DNA from: JBCCTX01 sp964468435
GTDB lineage: Bacteria > Bacteroidota > Bacteroidia > J057
NCBI GenBank assembly: GCA_964468435.1
Contig: CAYXVE010000040.1
Span: 1 to 49,068 of the forward strand
Length of the DNA stretch: 49,068 nt
Reading direction: 5' to 3'
The notes beneath the pieces were generated by a model. The model did not search any database, was not told the DNA's origin, and worked only from the letters and a program-made list of their open reading frames with translations. Position numbers and translations under genes: made by a program. How positions within the stretch are numbered: the stretch's first letter is position 1; every line of letters begins with the position of its first letter. Shown here piece by piece: positions 1-8,755 of the stretch.

Positions 1-54
1 AGATGCTGGCGCTCCCCCTTAGATGATGGCGGGAGTTTGCAACTTCCGCCATCC
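1..54. repeat. REP-like hairpin repeat, left copy
   Basis: A GATG-led unit with the core CCCCCTTAGA (14-23) is followed by a near-perfect hairpin at 25-53. The hairpin has 13-bp arms, one G-T wobble and a TGC loop. The last 24 bases match the right end of the window exactly. It lies just beyond the stop codon of the minus-strand haloperoxidase gene, so it could also act as a transcription terminator. The structure resembles REP or RAYT-associated repeats, but no transposase is present here. Confidence 0.7.
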
Positions 55-67
55 AATTCATTTCCAA

Positions 68-2296
68 TCACTTCACCCACACCCTGCGGGTGTCTTCCCA
101 ATCGTTGCCCTGCACGCGTAGCAGGTAGAGTCCCCTTAAGAGCGGAGCGACGGGAAGCTCGTAGCTGTGCCTTCCGGCAGCAGCCGGGAAGTTCTTCTGC
201 CCGGCAGTCTGTCCCTGAAGGTCGACCCAGGTGGCCTGCACCTGCGTGGGCTGTTCGAGTTGAAGCTCGAGTATCATCGACTGGTCGCTGGCGACCGGGT
301 TGGGGTAGAGGCTGAGCAGCGACAGATTTTGTAGCTCGACGCGATTGCTTACTGTAGCAGAGCGCGTGAAATAGGTTTCTGCCTTGCGAAAGGCATCGAT
401 GCCTACGTCTATCCCGGCCAGCCGGCCGGGGACATCGTCGGCGGGGGGGTGTATCCCGCCCCAGATGCGCGAGAGGCTGCACTGGTCTGAGGCATCACGA
501 TAGGTTGCCCATTGCAGAATGATATCTACACTGGGCCCTTCTTCGAAGACTAGAAATTCATTTCGGGGTGCTTCAAATTTGCTTAAGCCGCCAGGGAAGT
601 ACGGATCTCCTGTGAGCAGGGTTAGCACTTCGGCTGCGGCACGCGAAAAGGTTGAGTGGCCGGATACATATCCGGCAAAAGGGGGAGTCACAAATGAAGG
701 TCGCTGGTAGGGCCACCAGTTTTCGGCCAGAATCCAGCCTACACCAGCATAATCTGTCTCGGGATCTTCGATGTAACCCGGTCCTCGCCAGGTGTAGAGC
801 TTGATCTTACCTACATTGCGGTCGCCGATACCGGCGAGGGAGTCGCCTTCGAGCACCAGCTCGATCAGGCCTGGAATCAATGGAATGCCATCGACATCAT
901 AGTTGAGTAGGTTGGGATCACTGCTTTGTCCACGATCTGCCATGGCGCGGATAGCTGATACCGGGCGGATGTAGTCATACCAGCCTTTGATACCCCAGGC
1001 TGTAATGGCCGCATCGTGCATGGCGCCGCCGAGCGCCAGGTAGGCTTTGACATCCCATTCGAGGTCATCGAGGATGGGACCTTCCCCTTTGAAGCGCTTC
1101 TTTAGCAACGGATGATCATTGACATAGTTGAGGATGGTAAACCAGTGGCCAGGAGGCGTTTCCGAATCCGGGCCATCGGCCCAGAATTCAGCTACGACCC
1201 GGGCGTAGTCACCGCGGGGGACGATCTGGGGCTCATAAGGTTCACCCGTATAGGGGTTGATGTCATAACCCTGGCCGGGATCACCGCCATTTTCCAGGTC
1301 GTAAAAATCCTGTAGCCCTGCTATGGTTGTGGGGTAGTCCTGTACGTTTCCAATGGAAGCAGGAGAGATGTCCCACATGACGCCGTCGTGGGGATCGAGA
1401 TATGCTGCCCAGGCAGCCACCAGGGCAAAGCCCCATTTATACTGCTCAGAGCTACCTCCACTTACACCCATTTCGAGAAAGGGAGGCGGTCCCGGATCGT
1501 GGTACACCCAGTATTCACCATCTTCACGCTCGTACATAGTAAGATCCTCTTCGCTGAGGGCAAAGGGCACTACCTGGCCCCATTCCGGACTGAGAAAATC
1601 CGGTGTATCAAAAGGACGAAGATTACCACTCTGATCGATAAATTCATCCAGTGTTAGGGATTGCCAGCGATTGTAATCAGAGATTGTCGGGTTGCCAGTT
1701 TGTACCATGACCAGGGGGGAGTTGACCGGTTGATAATGCCGGTTTCTATAGTCTTTAGCCTCATTGGCGCCATCCTGCATGCCAAACTCGATGAGTTTGG
1801 TAGCAATGTAGTTGCCTAGGGCTGCAGGCGATCCCGAAGTATATGCCGTATCCGTATTTTCGAAGGGAAAACCCCTGTCGTCCATTAGGGTAAGCATCTT
1901 GACAAAGGTTCTTCCATAACCGGGAGAAGGGCGAAAGCGATGTTGCATGATGCGAAAAGCCGCATAGCTGATGGCTTCCCCCTGTGCGGCACGTTTGTCT
2001 TCCGGTTCAGGAATGCTGTCAAAAGGACAGGTAAAACCATCGATCTTTTTTCCGAGAAAGTAAGTATCAGCCGAATCTTCATATGCAGCCCATGCATCGT
2101 ACATGGCTATCGATACATGAAAGAGGTTGCGGGCGTGTACGGTGGGACGTGCAAAATCATTTCGTATGGCTGTCAGCAAGGCTTCGTTCCATTCACGGGC
2201 AACAGAGTGCGTCTGCGCTGAGAGGGGCAACATGGTCTTCAGCAAACAGACACATGTCAGCAAGTAAGCAAGCTGCTTCGTAAAGTTTTTCATCAT
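68..2296 (-). CDS. Vanadium-dependent haloperoxidase / PAP2-family protein with T9SS sorting domain
   Basis: This 742-residue exported protein has an N-terminal signal peptide ending near LPLSAQ (residue 28). The middle carries the vanadate/phosphate-binding motifs of the haloperoxidase-PAP2 superfamily in order: KGWYDYIRP (about residue 436, fits KX6RP), SGHSTFSR (about 547) and SRIWGGIH (about 609, fits SRX5H). The C-terminus (about 660-742) opens with LYPNP and ends with a basic tail, as in a type A T9SS sorting domain, so the protein is probably exported through the outer membrane. Family members oxidise halides with peroxide or hydrolyse phosphoesters; the sequence does not say which. 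The start is one of two tandem ATG codons. GC content of the C-terminal half is well above that of neighbouring genes. No partner gene is evident. Confidence 0.85.
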   Translation of the reverse strand: MMKNFTKQLAYLLTCVCLLKTMLPLSAQTHSVAREWNEALLTAIRNDFARPTVHARNLFHVSIAMYDAWAAYEDSADTYFLGKKIDGFTCPFDSIPEPEDKRAAQGEAISYAAFRIMQHRFRPSPGYGRTFVKMLTLMDDRGFPFENTDTAYTSGSPAALGNYIATKLIEFGMQDGANEAKDYRNRHYQPVNSPLVMVQTGNPTISDYNRWQSLTLDEFIDQSGNLRPFDTPDFLSPEWGQVVPFALSEEDLTMYEREDGEYWVYHDPGPPPFLEMGVSGGSSEQYKWGFALVAAWAAYLDPHDGVMWDISPASIGNVQDYPTTIAGLQDFYDLENGGDPGQGYDINPYTGEPYEPQIVPRGDYARVVAEFWADGPDSETPPGHWFTILNYVNDHPLLKKRFKGEGPILDDLEWDVKAYLALGGAMHDAAITAWGIKGWYDYIRPVSAIRAMADRGQSSDPNLLNYDVDGIPLIPGLIELVLEGDSLAGIGDRNVGKIKLYTWRGPGYIEDPETDYAGVGWILAENWWPYQRPSFVTPPFAGYVSGHSTFSRAAAEVLTLLTGDPYFPGGLSKFEAPRNEFLVFEEGPSVDIILQWATYRDASDQCSLSRIWGGIHPPADDVPGRLAGIDVGIDAFRKAETYFTRSATVSNRVELQNLSLLSLYPNPVASDQSMILELQLEQPTQVQATWVDLQGQTAGQKNFPAAAGRHSYELPVAPLLRGLYLLRVQGNDWEDTRRVWVK

Positions 2297-2432
2297 ATTA
2301 TCTCAATAAATCTGAAATATATAATGCCCAAGGTGTTTTAGCAAGGAAAATATTTAGTGAGGATAACATGGGGGAGTTGGATGGCGGGCGACAGACTGCA
2401 AAAAATGTATATGGATATAATCATTTGATACG

Positions 2433-3866
2433 TTATGGGTTGGAGGAGGAGAATTCCAGCACTGAGCGCCAGCGGGGATTATTAATTTCTCCATATTTAT
2501 CAGAATGCAGTAGTTTAAAGTCTTTTGAATCTTTTTTTTCCTGATAGAAAACAAAGTTCACGTTGGTCTGATTGTCCAGTCTGTCATAGCGCCAGATTTC
2601 GTGGGCACGGGTCGTAGGAGAGGCATAATAATATTCTATATCATTGGGAACTCCATAGGTTAGCATGATTTTTCCTCGGTCGGTTTCCCATCCCTCTTTA
2701 TTGATCAATCCATACTTATCATTTACAAACTCAAGAGCAGCCATGTATCCTTTCCAAAGATCCATGACACTCTCTCCTTCCTGTGTGCGCCTGTTCCAGA
2801 AACTGTACAGATAATTCCTTTTTTGTTCGTAGTTTCGAAGTACTCCTGCAAAGCGTATTTCCTGCCTATTACTGATAGGGGCAAGTTTTTTAATATAATC
2901 TGTCAGCGTATTGTTGTCATATTCCTTGAAGAGGTCTCCGGCATATACGTTGACAAACTGCTCGAAGTCAGGATCCTGGCGGGAGTTATAGACATAAAAT
3001 TTCTTACTGGTACTTCTGAGGATCTTTTGTGTCTTTTCATCTACGAGCTCTACTACGACGTGGTAGGTATCGGAAAAAAGGTCTCTAATATCAAAGCTAT
3101 GAATGAATACCTGATAGTTTTCGGGATCTATCTCCTTATCTTCGTAAGGTTTTTTGACATTTTTCCCCTGCCGGATGATACGCACTCTTTCGATGACATC
3201 TTCATCAGTGGCGAGTCTCGGTAAGTTGTAGAGTTGTACATATACGATAAGAGTGTCCTGATTGATGAGTGCATTGTTGGTGATCAGCGGGTTAAAAAAT
3301 TTTCCTAGACGAGGCTCGTTCTTGATCCGGAGGCGTTCTGGTTTGGGTACAGCTTTCAGGAAGGATATGTCGCTGAAGGCGAAGTTACTGTTGGCGGAGA
3401 GAGGTATGATGAAATCCCGGGTATGAGTACTCGTTTGAACAGGGGAGGCATTCACGTCTCGTATAGAGATGCTCATGTGATAATTTCCTCTAGGCAACTG
3501 AAATACCCATTTACGATTGATATCAGGGATGCTGGAAGATCCCTCTTCTTCTTCCGGAACGAGTCTTTCAGTCAGTTTGTGACTTTCATGATGCAGCTTC
3601 AGGCTATCGCCAGATGGTTCGATCCGGAAGATTTCGATGTCAGCGTGCGCAGAGGCCTCTTCCAGGCCTTGATTCGTTGGAACAGAAGTCAGAGAAGATC
3701 CTGAGATGCGCAGATATACTTCTACCCTGGGGAATTCTTCATAGCTATTGTTTCTCAGTTGCTGATAGCGCCATATATCGACAAAAAACTCTGGTTTTTG
3801 AGCATGAGTCGCCTGGAATAAGATTACTAAGGCAGACAGAAAAATCAATAAATATCGACCAAACAT
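2433..3866 (-). CDS. GWxTD domain-containing secreted protein
   Basis: This 477-residue protein begins with a hydrophobic signal peptide ending near residue 22 (THAQ). Its C-terminal part (about 340-477) contains the defining segment GWETDRGKIMLTYGVP at about residue 393, followed by the EIWRYD block typical of GWxTD proteins in Bacteroidota and Acidobacteriota. The N-terminal 330 residues look beta-rich and have no recognised domain. The molecular function of the family is unknown; an envelope or periplasmic location is inferred from the signal peptide. The gene starts with ATG only 37 bp from the divergent WbqC-like gene, so the two share a very short promoter region. Confidence 0.85.
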   Translation of the reverse strand: MFGRYLLIFLSALVILFQATHAQKPEFFVDIWRYQQLRNNSYEEFPRVEVYLRISGSSLTSVPTNQGLEEASAHADIEIFRIEPSGDSLKLHHESHKLTERLVPEEEEGSSSIPDINRKWVFQLPRGNYHMSISIRDVNASPVQTSTHTRDFIIPLSANSNFAFSDISFLKAVPKPERLRIKNEPRLGKFFNPLITNNALINQDTLIVYVQLYNLPRLATDEDVIERVRIIRQGKNVKKPYEDKEIDPENYQVFIHSFDIRDLFSDTYHVVVELVDEKTQKILRSTSKKFYVYNSRQDPDFEQFVNVYAGDLFKEYDNNTLTDYIKKLAPISNRQEIRFAGVLRNYEQKRNYLYSFWNRRTQEGESVMDLWKGYMAALEFVNDKYGLINKEGWETDRGKIMLTYGVPNDIEYYYASPTTRAHEIWRYDRLDNQTNVNFVFYQEKKDSKDFKLLHSDKYGEINNPRWRSVLEFSSSNP

Positions 3867-3903
3867 TGCACAAAAATATGAAATAGGATATACTTTATAC
3901 TAT

Positions 3904-4530
3904 ATGAATGTATTCCCTTTGTATTATTTTCCTCCAATTCCCTGGTTCGCTGCTGCCTTGCAGGAGACAGAAGTCCTGTTGGATATACATCAGCCCTATC
4001 GCAAACAGCGCTATTTCAGCAGGACTATCATTCAGGGAGCTAATCAGAAACTTCCCCTGGTCATCCCTGTCGAGCGGCGCAGTAAACGGCTTGAATTGGT
4101 AAAAAAACGTATATCTTATGCTGAGAACTGGCCATTACAACACTGGAGAAGCCTTAAATTTTCTTATAAGAACTCTCCCTACTTCGACTATTATCAGGAT
4201 CAGCTTAACGCACTGTATACTACGCGCTATGAATTTCTTACAGAATATTTATTAGCTTGTCTTCATTCAGCTTTTTACTTGCTGCAATATCAGCCTTCAA
4301 TCGTTACTACTACAACGTACAGAATTGCCGGGGAGTATACATATGATTATCGAAGGGATTTTGAACCTCCTATGGACTCTCCTCCTGCCTGGTACCGGGA
4401 AATAACCTATCCACAAGTCTTTGGGGAGTTTCGAGCCGAGTTATCCATCCTGGACCTGCTCTTCAACGTTGGACCTGAAAGCAGGTTTATCTTGGAACAA
4501 TCATTTAAAAATAATCGTTCAATGACTTGA
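3904..4530 (+). CDS. WbqC-like family protein
   Basis: This 208-residue cytoplasmic protein matches the WbqC-like family in length and motif order. It opens with YYFPPIPWFAAALQ, then has HQPYRKQRYFSRTIIQGANQ and LVIPVERR, followed by the aromatic stretch WRSLKFSYKNSPYFDYY. WbqC-like proteins often sit in O-antigen or polysaccharide loci and have been linked to sugar acyl or amino transfer, but the reaction is not firmly known. No other glycan gene is adjacent, so its substrate cannot be inferred. It is divergent from the GWxTD gene, and the start is the first ATG after the 37-bp intergenic gap. Confidence 0.8.
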   Translation: MNVFPLYYFPPIPWFAAALQETEVLLDIHQPYRKQRYFSRTIIQGANQKLPLVIPVERRSKRLELVKKRISYAENWPLQHWRSLKFSYKNSPYFDYYQDQLNALYTTRYEFLTEYLLACLHSAFYLLQYQPSIVTTTTYRIAGEYTYDYRRDFEPPMDSPPAWYREITYPQVFGEFRAELSILDLLFNVGPESRFILEQSFKNNRSMT

Positions 4531-4572
4531 TCAGAAATCATTTTTAATGGTTTTGACCAGGTCGTTGGATGC

Positions 4573-4599
4573 ACGGTTTAACTGTGTTAAATTAAACCT
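4573..4599 (+). promoter_or_regulatory. Inverted repeat in ribBA leader
   Basis: GGTTTAA and TTAAACC form a 7-bp perfect stem around a 10-nt loop in the 134-bp gap before ribBA. No T-run follows, so it is not a clear terminator. The conserved blocks of an FMN riboswitch were looked for and not seen. Confidence 0.3.
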
Positions 4600-4664
4600 G
4601 GGGAAGTAGAACCCGTTTTAATAAATAGATATACCCGATATTAGAAATATATAATTACTTATCG

Positions 4665-5900
4665 ATGGAGCAAATCAAACTGGATACAATAGAATCTGCA
4701 TTGGAGGATCTTCGAAAAGGGAAAATGATCATTGTGGTGGATGATGAAGATCGTGAGAACGAGGGGGATTTTGTATGTGCGGCTGAAGCCGTTACACCCG
4801 AGATGGTGAACTTTATGACAAAAGAAGGAAGAGGTCTGATCTGTGTGCCTATGCGAGAGGAGCGCTGTGAAAAATTGAACCTACATTTGATGGTGGGGGT
4901 GAATACTGCTACACATGGCACGCAGTTTACGGAGTCGGTAGATTTACTTGGACACGGTTGTACGACTGGAATCTCTGTGCATGACCGGGCAAAGACGATC
5001 CAGGCACTGGCTGATCCACAGACAAAACCTGAGGAACTAGGTCGTCCGGGCCATATTTTCCCACTTAAAGCTATGAAAGGAGGCGTGCTAAGGCGTACGG
5101 GTCATACTGAGGCTACTGTGGATATGGTAGAAATGGCGGGATTCAAACCAGTAGGCGTATTGGTTGAAATATTGAATGAAGATGGTTCTATGGCCCGTCT
5201 TCCAGATCTGAGGGAGGTTGCAGACAAATTTGACCTCAAACTGGTTACCATACAGGATCTTATCGCCTACCGTCTCAAGCACGAGACGCTAATCAAACGC
5301 GAGATTGGTGTAAGAATGCCTACGGAATATGGAGATTTTGATCTCATTGCATACCGTCAATTGAACACCGATGAGATTCACCTGGCATTAGTAAAAGGTA
5401 CTTGGGATAAAAATGAGCCAATCCATACAAGGGTACATTCTTCCTGTCTGACGGGAGATGTATTTGGTTCATGTCGCTGTGATTGTGGTCCACAACTGTC
5501 TACTGCCCTAAAAATGGTGGAAGAAGAGGGAAAAGGAGTAGTTTTGTATATGAATCAAGAGGGAAGAGGAATAGGATTGCTCAACAAGCTGAAAGCCTAC
5601 AAACTTCAGGAAATGGGTCGTGATACCGTGGAGGCCAATCTGGAACTGGGCTTCAAGATGGATGAACGGGATTATGGGGTAGGGGCACAGATTCTCCGGG
5701 ATCTGGGTGTGAGAAAAATGCGCCTGATGACCAATAATCCCAAGAAAAGAGCAGGTTTAATTGGCTATGGGCTGGAAATTGTGGAAGTAGTCCCCATAGA
5801 GATTGCTCCCAATCCGCATAATGAAAAGTACCTGCTGACCAAAAAGCTCAAGATGGGCCATACAATCCTGAATACTGAGCAGGGTAATGGAGAGGAATAA
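4665..5900 (+). CDS. ribBA: Bifunctional 3,4-dihydroxy-2-butanone-4-phosphate synthase / GTP cyclohydrolase II
   Basis: This 411-residue fused enzyme supplies both branches of riboflavin synthesis: 3,4-dihydroxy-2-butanone 4-phosphate from ribulose 5-phosphate, and the pyrimidine precursor from GTP. The N-terminal RibB domain (about 1-205) contains DDEDRENEGDF and the RTGHTEATVDM block. The C-terminal RibA domain (about 210-400) contains the zinc-binding HSSCLTGDVFGSCRCDCGPQ segment and NQEGRGIGL. Both active sites look intact. The ATG at 4665 gives the usual RibB N-terminus. The gene stands alone; no other rib gene is in the window. It converges on the TatD gene with only two bases between the stop codons. 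Confidence 0.97.
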   Translation: MEQIKLDTIESALEDLRKGKMIIVVDDEDRENEGDFVCAAEAVTPEMVNFMTKEGRGLICVPMREERCEKLNLHLMVGVNTATHGTQFTESVDLLGHGCTTGISVHDRAKTIQALADPQTKPEELGRPGHIFPLKAMKGGVLRRTGHTEATVDMVEMAGFKPVGVLVEILNEDGSMARLPDLREVADKFDLKLVTIQDLIAYRLKHETLIKREIGVRMPTEYGDFDLIAYRQLNTDEIHLALVKGTWDKNEPIHTRVHSSCLTGDVFGSCRCDCGPQLSTALKMVEEEGKGVVLYMNQEGRGIGLLNKLKAYKLQEMGRDTVEANLELGFKMDERDYGVGAQILRDLGVRKMRLMTNNPKKRAGLIGYGLEIVEVVPIEIAPNPHNEKYLLTKKLKMGHTILNTEQGNGEE

Positions 5901-5902
5901 TT

Positions 5903-6673
5903 TTATATCAATGACCTGAAAGTATCCTTCGCGTTGTAAGTCGTGAGCTGCGCAAGCTCGTTGTATGGCAGATCATAGATCTCTACTAGTTTACGTGCTA
6001 CATATTGCGTGTAACTGCTCTCGTTCCGGTTGTGGCGATGTGGGGCTGGAGCCAGATAGGGACTGTCTGTCTCGATGACAATGTATTCCAGCGGAACTTC
6101 TTCGAGTACCTTGGATACATCTTTGCGGTAGGTCACAATACCACCGATTCCCAGTTTGAAATTACCCAGTTCTATAATCTTCTTCGCCTGCTCTACATTG
6201 CCATCAAAGCAATGAAAAATACCCCAAAGCCGCTCATTATGATGTTTTGCGATCATCTCATAGGTCTCATCAAGAGCATTCCGTGCATGCAGGATAATTG
6301 GCAGACCAAAGCGTTTGGCCCAGTCTATATGTATTTCCAGGGAAGCTTGCTGGCGAGGTAGGGTATCCTTATCCCAGTACAGGTCCAGCCCCGTTTCACC
6401 TACCCCATAATAGCTATTTCTTTCCAGTCGTTTTTCCATGTCCTCCAGTATCGGCTCAAAATTTTCGGGTACATATACCGGGTGCAGGCCCATCATGGGA
6501 TAGCATAGATTCGAAGCCTTGTCCACTAGCGCATGCATTTGTTCAACAGAAGCTTGATCTACATTAGGTAGCATGACAGCTTCGTTGATCTCTGCAGCAC
6601 GCGTCAACACATCGTCCTGATCTTCGAGAAACTTTTCGGAATATAAATGAGCATGTGTATCAATCAACTTCAT
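5903..6673 (-). CDS. TatD family metal-dependent hydrolase / deoxyribonuclease
   Basis: This protein of about 256 residues has the TatD metal-site series: DTHAHL near the start, GVGETGLDLYW, ILHARNA, HCFDG and ETDSPYLAP. TatD enzymes are cytoplasmic metal-dependent 3'-5' exonucleases, active on single-stranded DNA or RNA and implicated in repair and quality control. I chose the ATG at 6673 because it gives the standard MKLIDTHAHL start; the upstream in-frame GTG at 6679 would add only two residues. The stop codon is two bases from the ribBA stop on the other strand, leaving no room for separate terminators. Confidence 0.93.
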   Translation of the reverse strand: MKLIDTHAHLYSEKFLEDQDDVLTRAAEINEAVMLPNVDQASVEQMHALVDKASNLCYPMMGLHPVYVPENFEPILEDMEKRLERNSYYGVGETGLDLYWDKDTLPRQQASLEIHIDWAKRFGLPIILHARNALDETYEMIAKHHNERLWGIFHCFDGNVEQAKKIIELGNFKLGIGGIVTYRKDVSKVLEEVPLEYIVIETDSPYLAPAPHRHNRNESSYTQYVARKLVEIYDLPYNELAQLTTYNAKDTFRSLI

Positions 6674-6737
6674 GTGCACTGTAATTTTCCAACAGAAATA
6701 CCGTAATTTACATCCGTAAAGATAATATAATTGTTTT

Positions 6738-6788
6738 GGGTTTTACCCTTCGGAGCAGATTAGGTCTGAGTTAAGGCCGATAAAACCC
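6738..6788 (+). promoter_or_regulatory. Inverted repeat in lysS leader
   Basis: GGGTTTTA (6738-6745) and TAAAACCC (6781-6788) form an 8-bp perfect inverted repeat with a 35-nt interior, ending 32 bp before the lysS ATG. It could form a leader stem that affects transcription or translation of lysS. No T-box consensus was recognised. Confidence 0.35.
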
Positions 6789-6820
6789 CGTTTCAACTTA
6801 CGATAAACCAATAAAGATTG

Positions 6821-8551
6821 ATGAACGAATTATTTCTCACGGATCAGGAACGCGAACGCAGAGAGGAACTGGAAAGATTAAAAGAGCTGGGAATAGACCC
6901 TTATCCAGCCGAGGGATATGAGGTAAACATGACTACCAGGGAGATACAGGAAAACTTTGAAGAGGCAAAAGAAGGCTTTGAAGAGGTATCACTGGCCGGA
7001 AGGATTACGAGCAAACGCATCATGGGTAAGGCTTCATTTGCAGAATTGCAGGATAGCCAGGGAAAAATTCAGGTATATTTTCAACGCGATGAGGTCTGTC
7101 CAGGAGATGACAAGACATTATACAATGAAGTATTTAAAAAGCTGATTTCATTAGGAGATTTCGTGGGTGTCACCGGGCATGCATTTATTACCAAAACCGG
7201 AGAAAAGACCATACATGTAAGTTCTTTTAAGATCCTCTGTAAGATTCTGCGTCCTATTCCCTTTCCCAAGGAGACGGATGGCAAGTTATACGATACTTTT
7301 ACCGATACAGAACAGAGATACCGGCAGCGCTATGTGGATCTGATCGTGCATCCTCACACCAAAAAAGTATTTGAGCAACGCAGCCAACTTGTACAGGCTA
7401 TGCGCGATTATCTCAACGATAAGGGGTATCTGGAAGTAGAAACGCCCATTTTGCAGCCCATCTATGGAGGGGCTGCCGCACGCCCCTTTAAGACTCATCA
7501 CAATACCCTGGATATAACCTTATATCTGCGTATCGCCAACGAGTTGTACCTGAAGCGGTTGATTGTAGGCGGTTATGATGGAGTATATGAGTTTTCCAAG
7601 GATTTCAGGAATGAGGGGATGTCCAGATTTCACAATCCTGAGTTTACCCAGATAGAACTCTATGTTGCCTTCAAAGACTACCAGTGGATGATGGAGATGG
7701 TTGAAGAAATGTTGGAGAAAGTTGCCATGACATTGCACGGTACGACAAAAGTTCCAGTTGGAGAGCATGTGATTGACTTCAAGCGCCCCTGGAAGCGATT
7801 TACGATGTATGAAGCCATTGAGCATTACAATGGGATTGATATTTCTGAGATGGATGAGCAGGGATTACGGGAGGTCTGTAAAAAGCTGAATGTACCCATG
7901 GATGATACTATGGGTAGAGGTAAGCTGATCGACGAAATATTTGGTGAGACAGTAGAGCCCCATCTTATCCAACCCGTATTTATTACGGATTATCCCATTG
8001 AAATGAGTCCGCTAGCCAAAAAGCACCGCAGCAAAACTGGGCTGGTAGAGCGTTTTGAAGGCATATGCAATGGTAAGGAGATCTGCAACGCTTTCTCCGA
8101 GCTCAACGATCCAGTGGATCAACGGGAGCGATTTATGGAACAACTGGAACTAGGCAAAAGGGGAGATGAAGAGGCAATGATACTAGATGAGGACTTTCTC
8201 CGGGCTTTGGAGTATGGTATGCCGCCTACAGCAGGACTGGGGATCGGTATTGACCGGCTTACCATGATCATGACTAATTCGGCTTCGATTCAGGATGTAC
8301 TATTCTTCCCACAAATGAAACCGGAGAAAAAGCAGCAGGTATCAAGCGTAGCAGAATTTGTATCGCTGGGGGTGCCTGAAGCCTGGGTGCCGATGCTATA
8401 TAAGTCAGGTATACCTTCAGTAGAAGTTTTGAAGGATTCCAACCCCAATAAAGTGCTCCAGGATTTGTGTTCCCTAAATAAAAAAATGAGACTAGGGCTT
8501 AAAAACCCTACAAAAGAAGAAGTTAAAGCCTGGATTAATGGAAAGGGTTAA
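6821..8551 (+). CDS. lysS: Lysyl-tRNA synthetase, class II
   Basis: This 576-residue enzyme charges tRNA-Lys. An N-terminal OB-fold anticodon-binding domain (about 60-170) is followed by the class II catalytic core: motif 1 around YLEVETPILQPIYGGAAARPF, motif 2 around DFRNEGMSRFHNPEFTQIE, and motif 3 GLGIGIDRLTM. It is longer than the roughly 500-residue classic enzyme because of a C-terminal extension of about 70 residues after LFFPQMKPE, a feature I associate with Bacteroidota LysRS. The in-frame TTG at 6818 directly precedes the ATG at 6821; the ATG is the more likely start. The leader holds an inverted repeat (6738-6788). Confidence 0.97.
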   Translation: MNELFLTDQERERREELERLKELGIDPYPAEGYEVNMTTREIQENFEEAKEGFEEVSLAGRITSKRIMGKASFAELQDSQGKIQVYFQRDEVCPGDDKTLYNEVFKKLISLGDFVGVTGHAFITKTGEKTIHVSSFKILCKILRPIPFPKETDGKLYDTFTDTEQRYRQRYVDLIVHPHTKKVFEQRSQLVQAMRDYLNDKGYLEVETPILQPIYGGAAARPFKTHHNTLDITLYLRIANELYLKRLIVGGYDGVYEFSKDFRNEGMSRFHNPEFTQIELYVAFKDYQWMMEMVEEMLEKVAMTLHGTTKVPVGEHVIDFKRPWKRFTMYEAIEHYNGIDISEMDEQGLREVCKKLNVPMDDTMGRGKLIDEIFGETVEPHLIQPVFITDYPIEMSPLAKKHRSKTGLVERFEGICNGKEICNAFSELNDPVDQRERFMEQLELGKRGDEEAMILDEDFLRALEYGMPPTAGLGIGIDRLTMIMTNSASIQDVLFFPQMKPEKKQQVSSVAEFVSLGVPEAWVPMLYKSGIPSVEVLKDSNPNKVLQDLCSLNKKMRLGLKNPTKEEVKAWINGKG

Positions 8552-8755
8552 TAGGTTATTGGGAAGTTGCACGTAAAATTATTAATTTGATGTAAGTTTT
8601 TAAACAAAACAGCTATTAAATTCATTGAGAAAATATAATAATACGTGAAAAAGCTTTTCCAGCATTGAATATTTAGTAAATAAATCACGTAAATTACCCG
8701 TGAAAATTGATAATGTCGCTAACGCCCCTACGGGCAAATTTGAAAAGAGAGTCCC

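Noticed and set aside
2377..2400. Possible internal copy of the REP-like repeat (GGATGGCGGG)
   Set aside because: Similarity ends after about ten bases, and no hairpin arm or CCCCCTTAGA unit follows.
4531..4664. FMN riboswitch before ribBA
   Set aside because: The conserved blocks of the RFN element are not present; only a 7-bp inverted repeat is seen.
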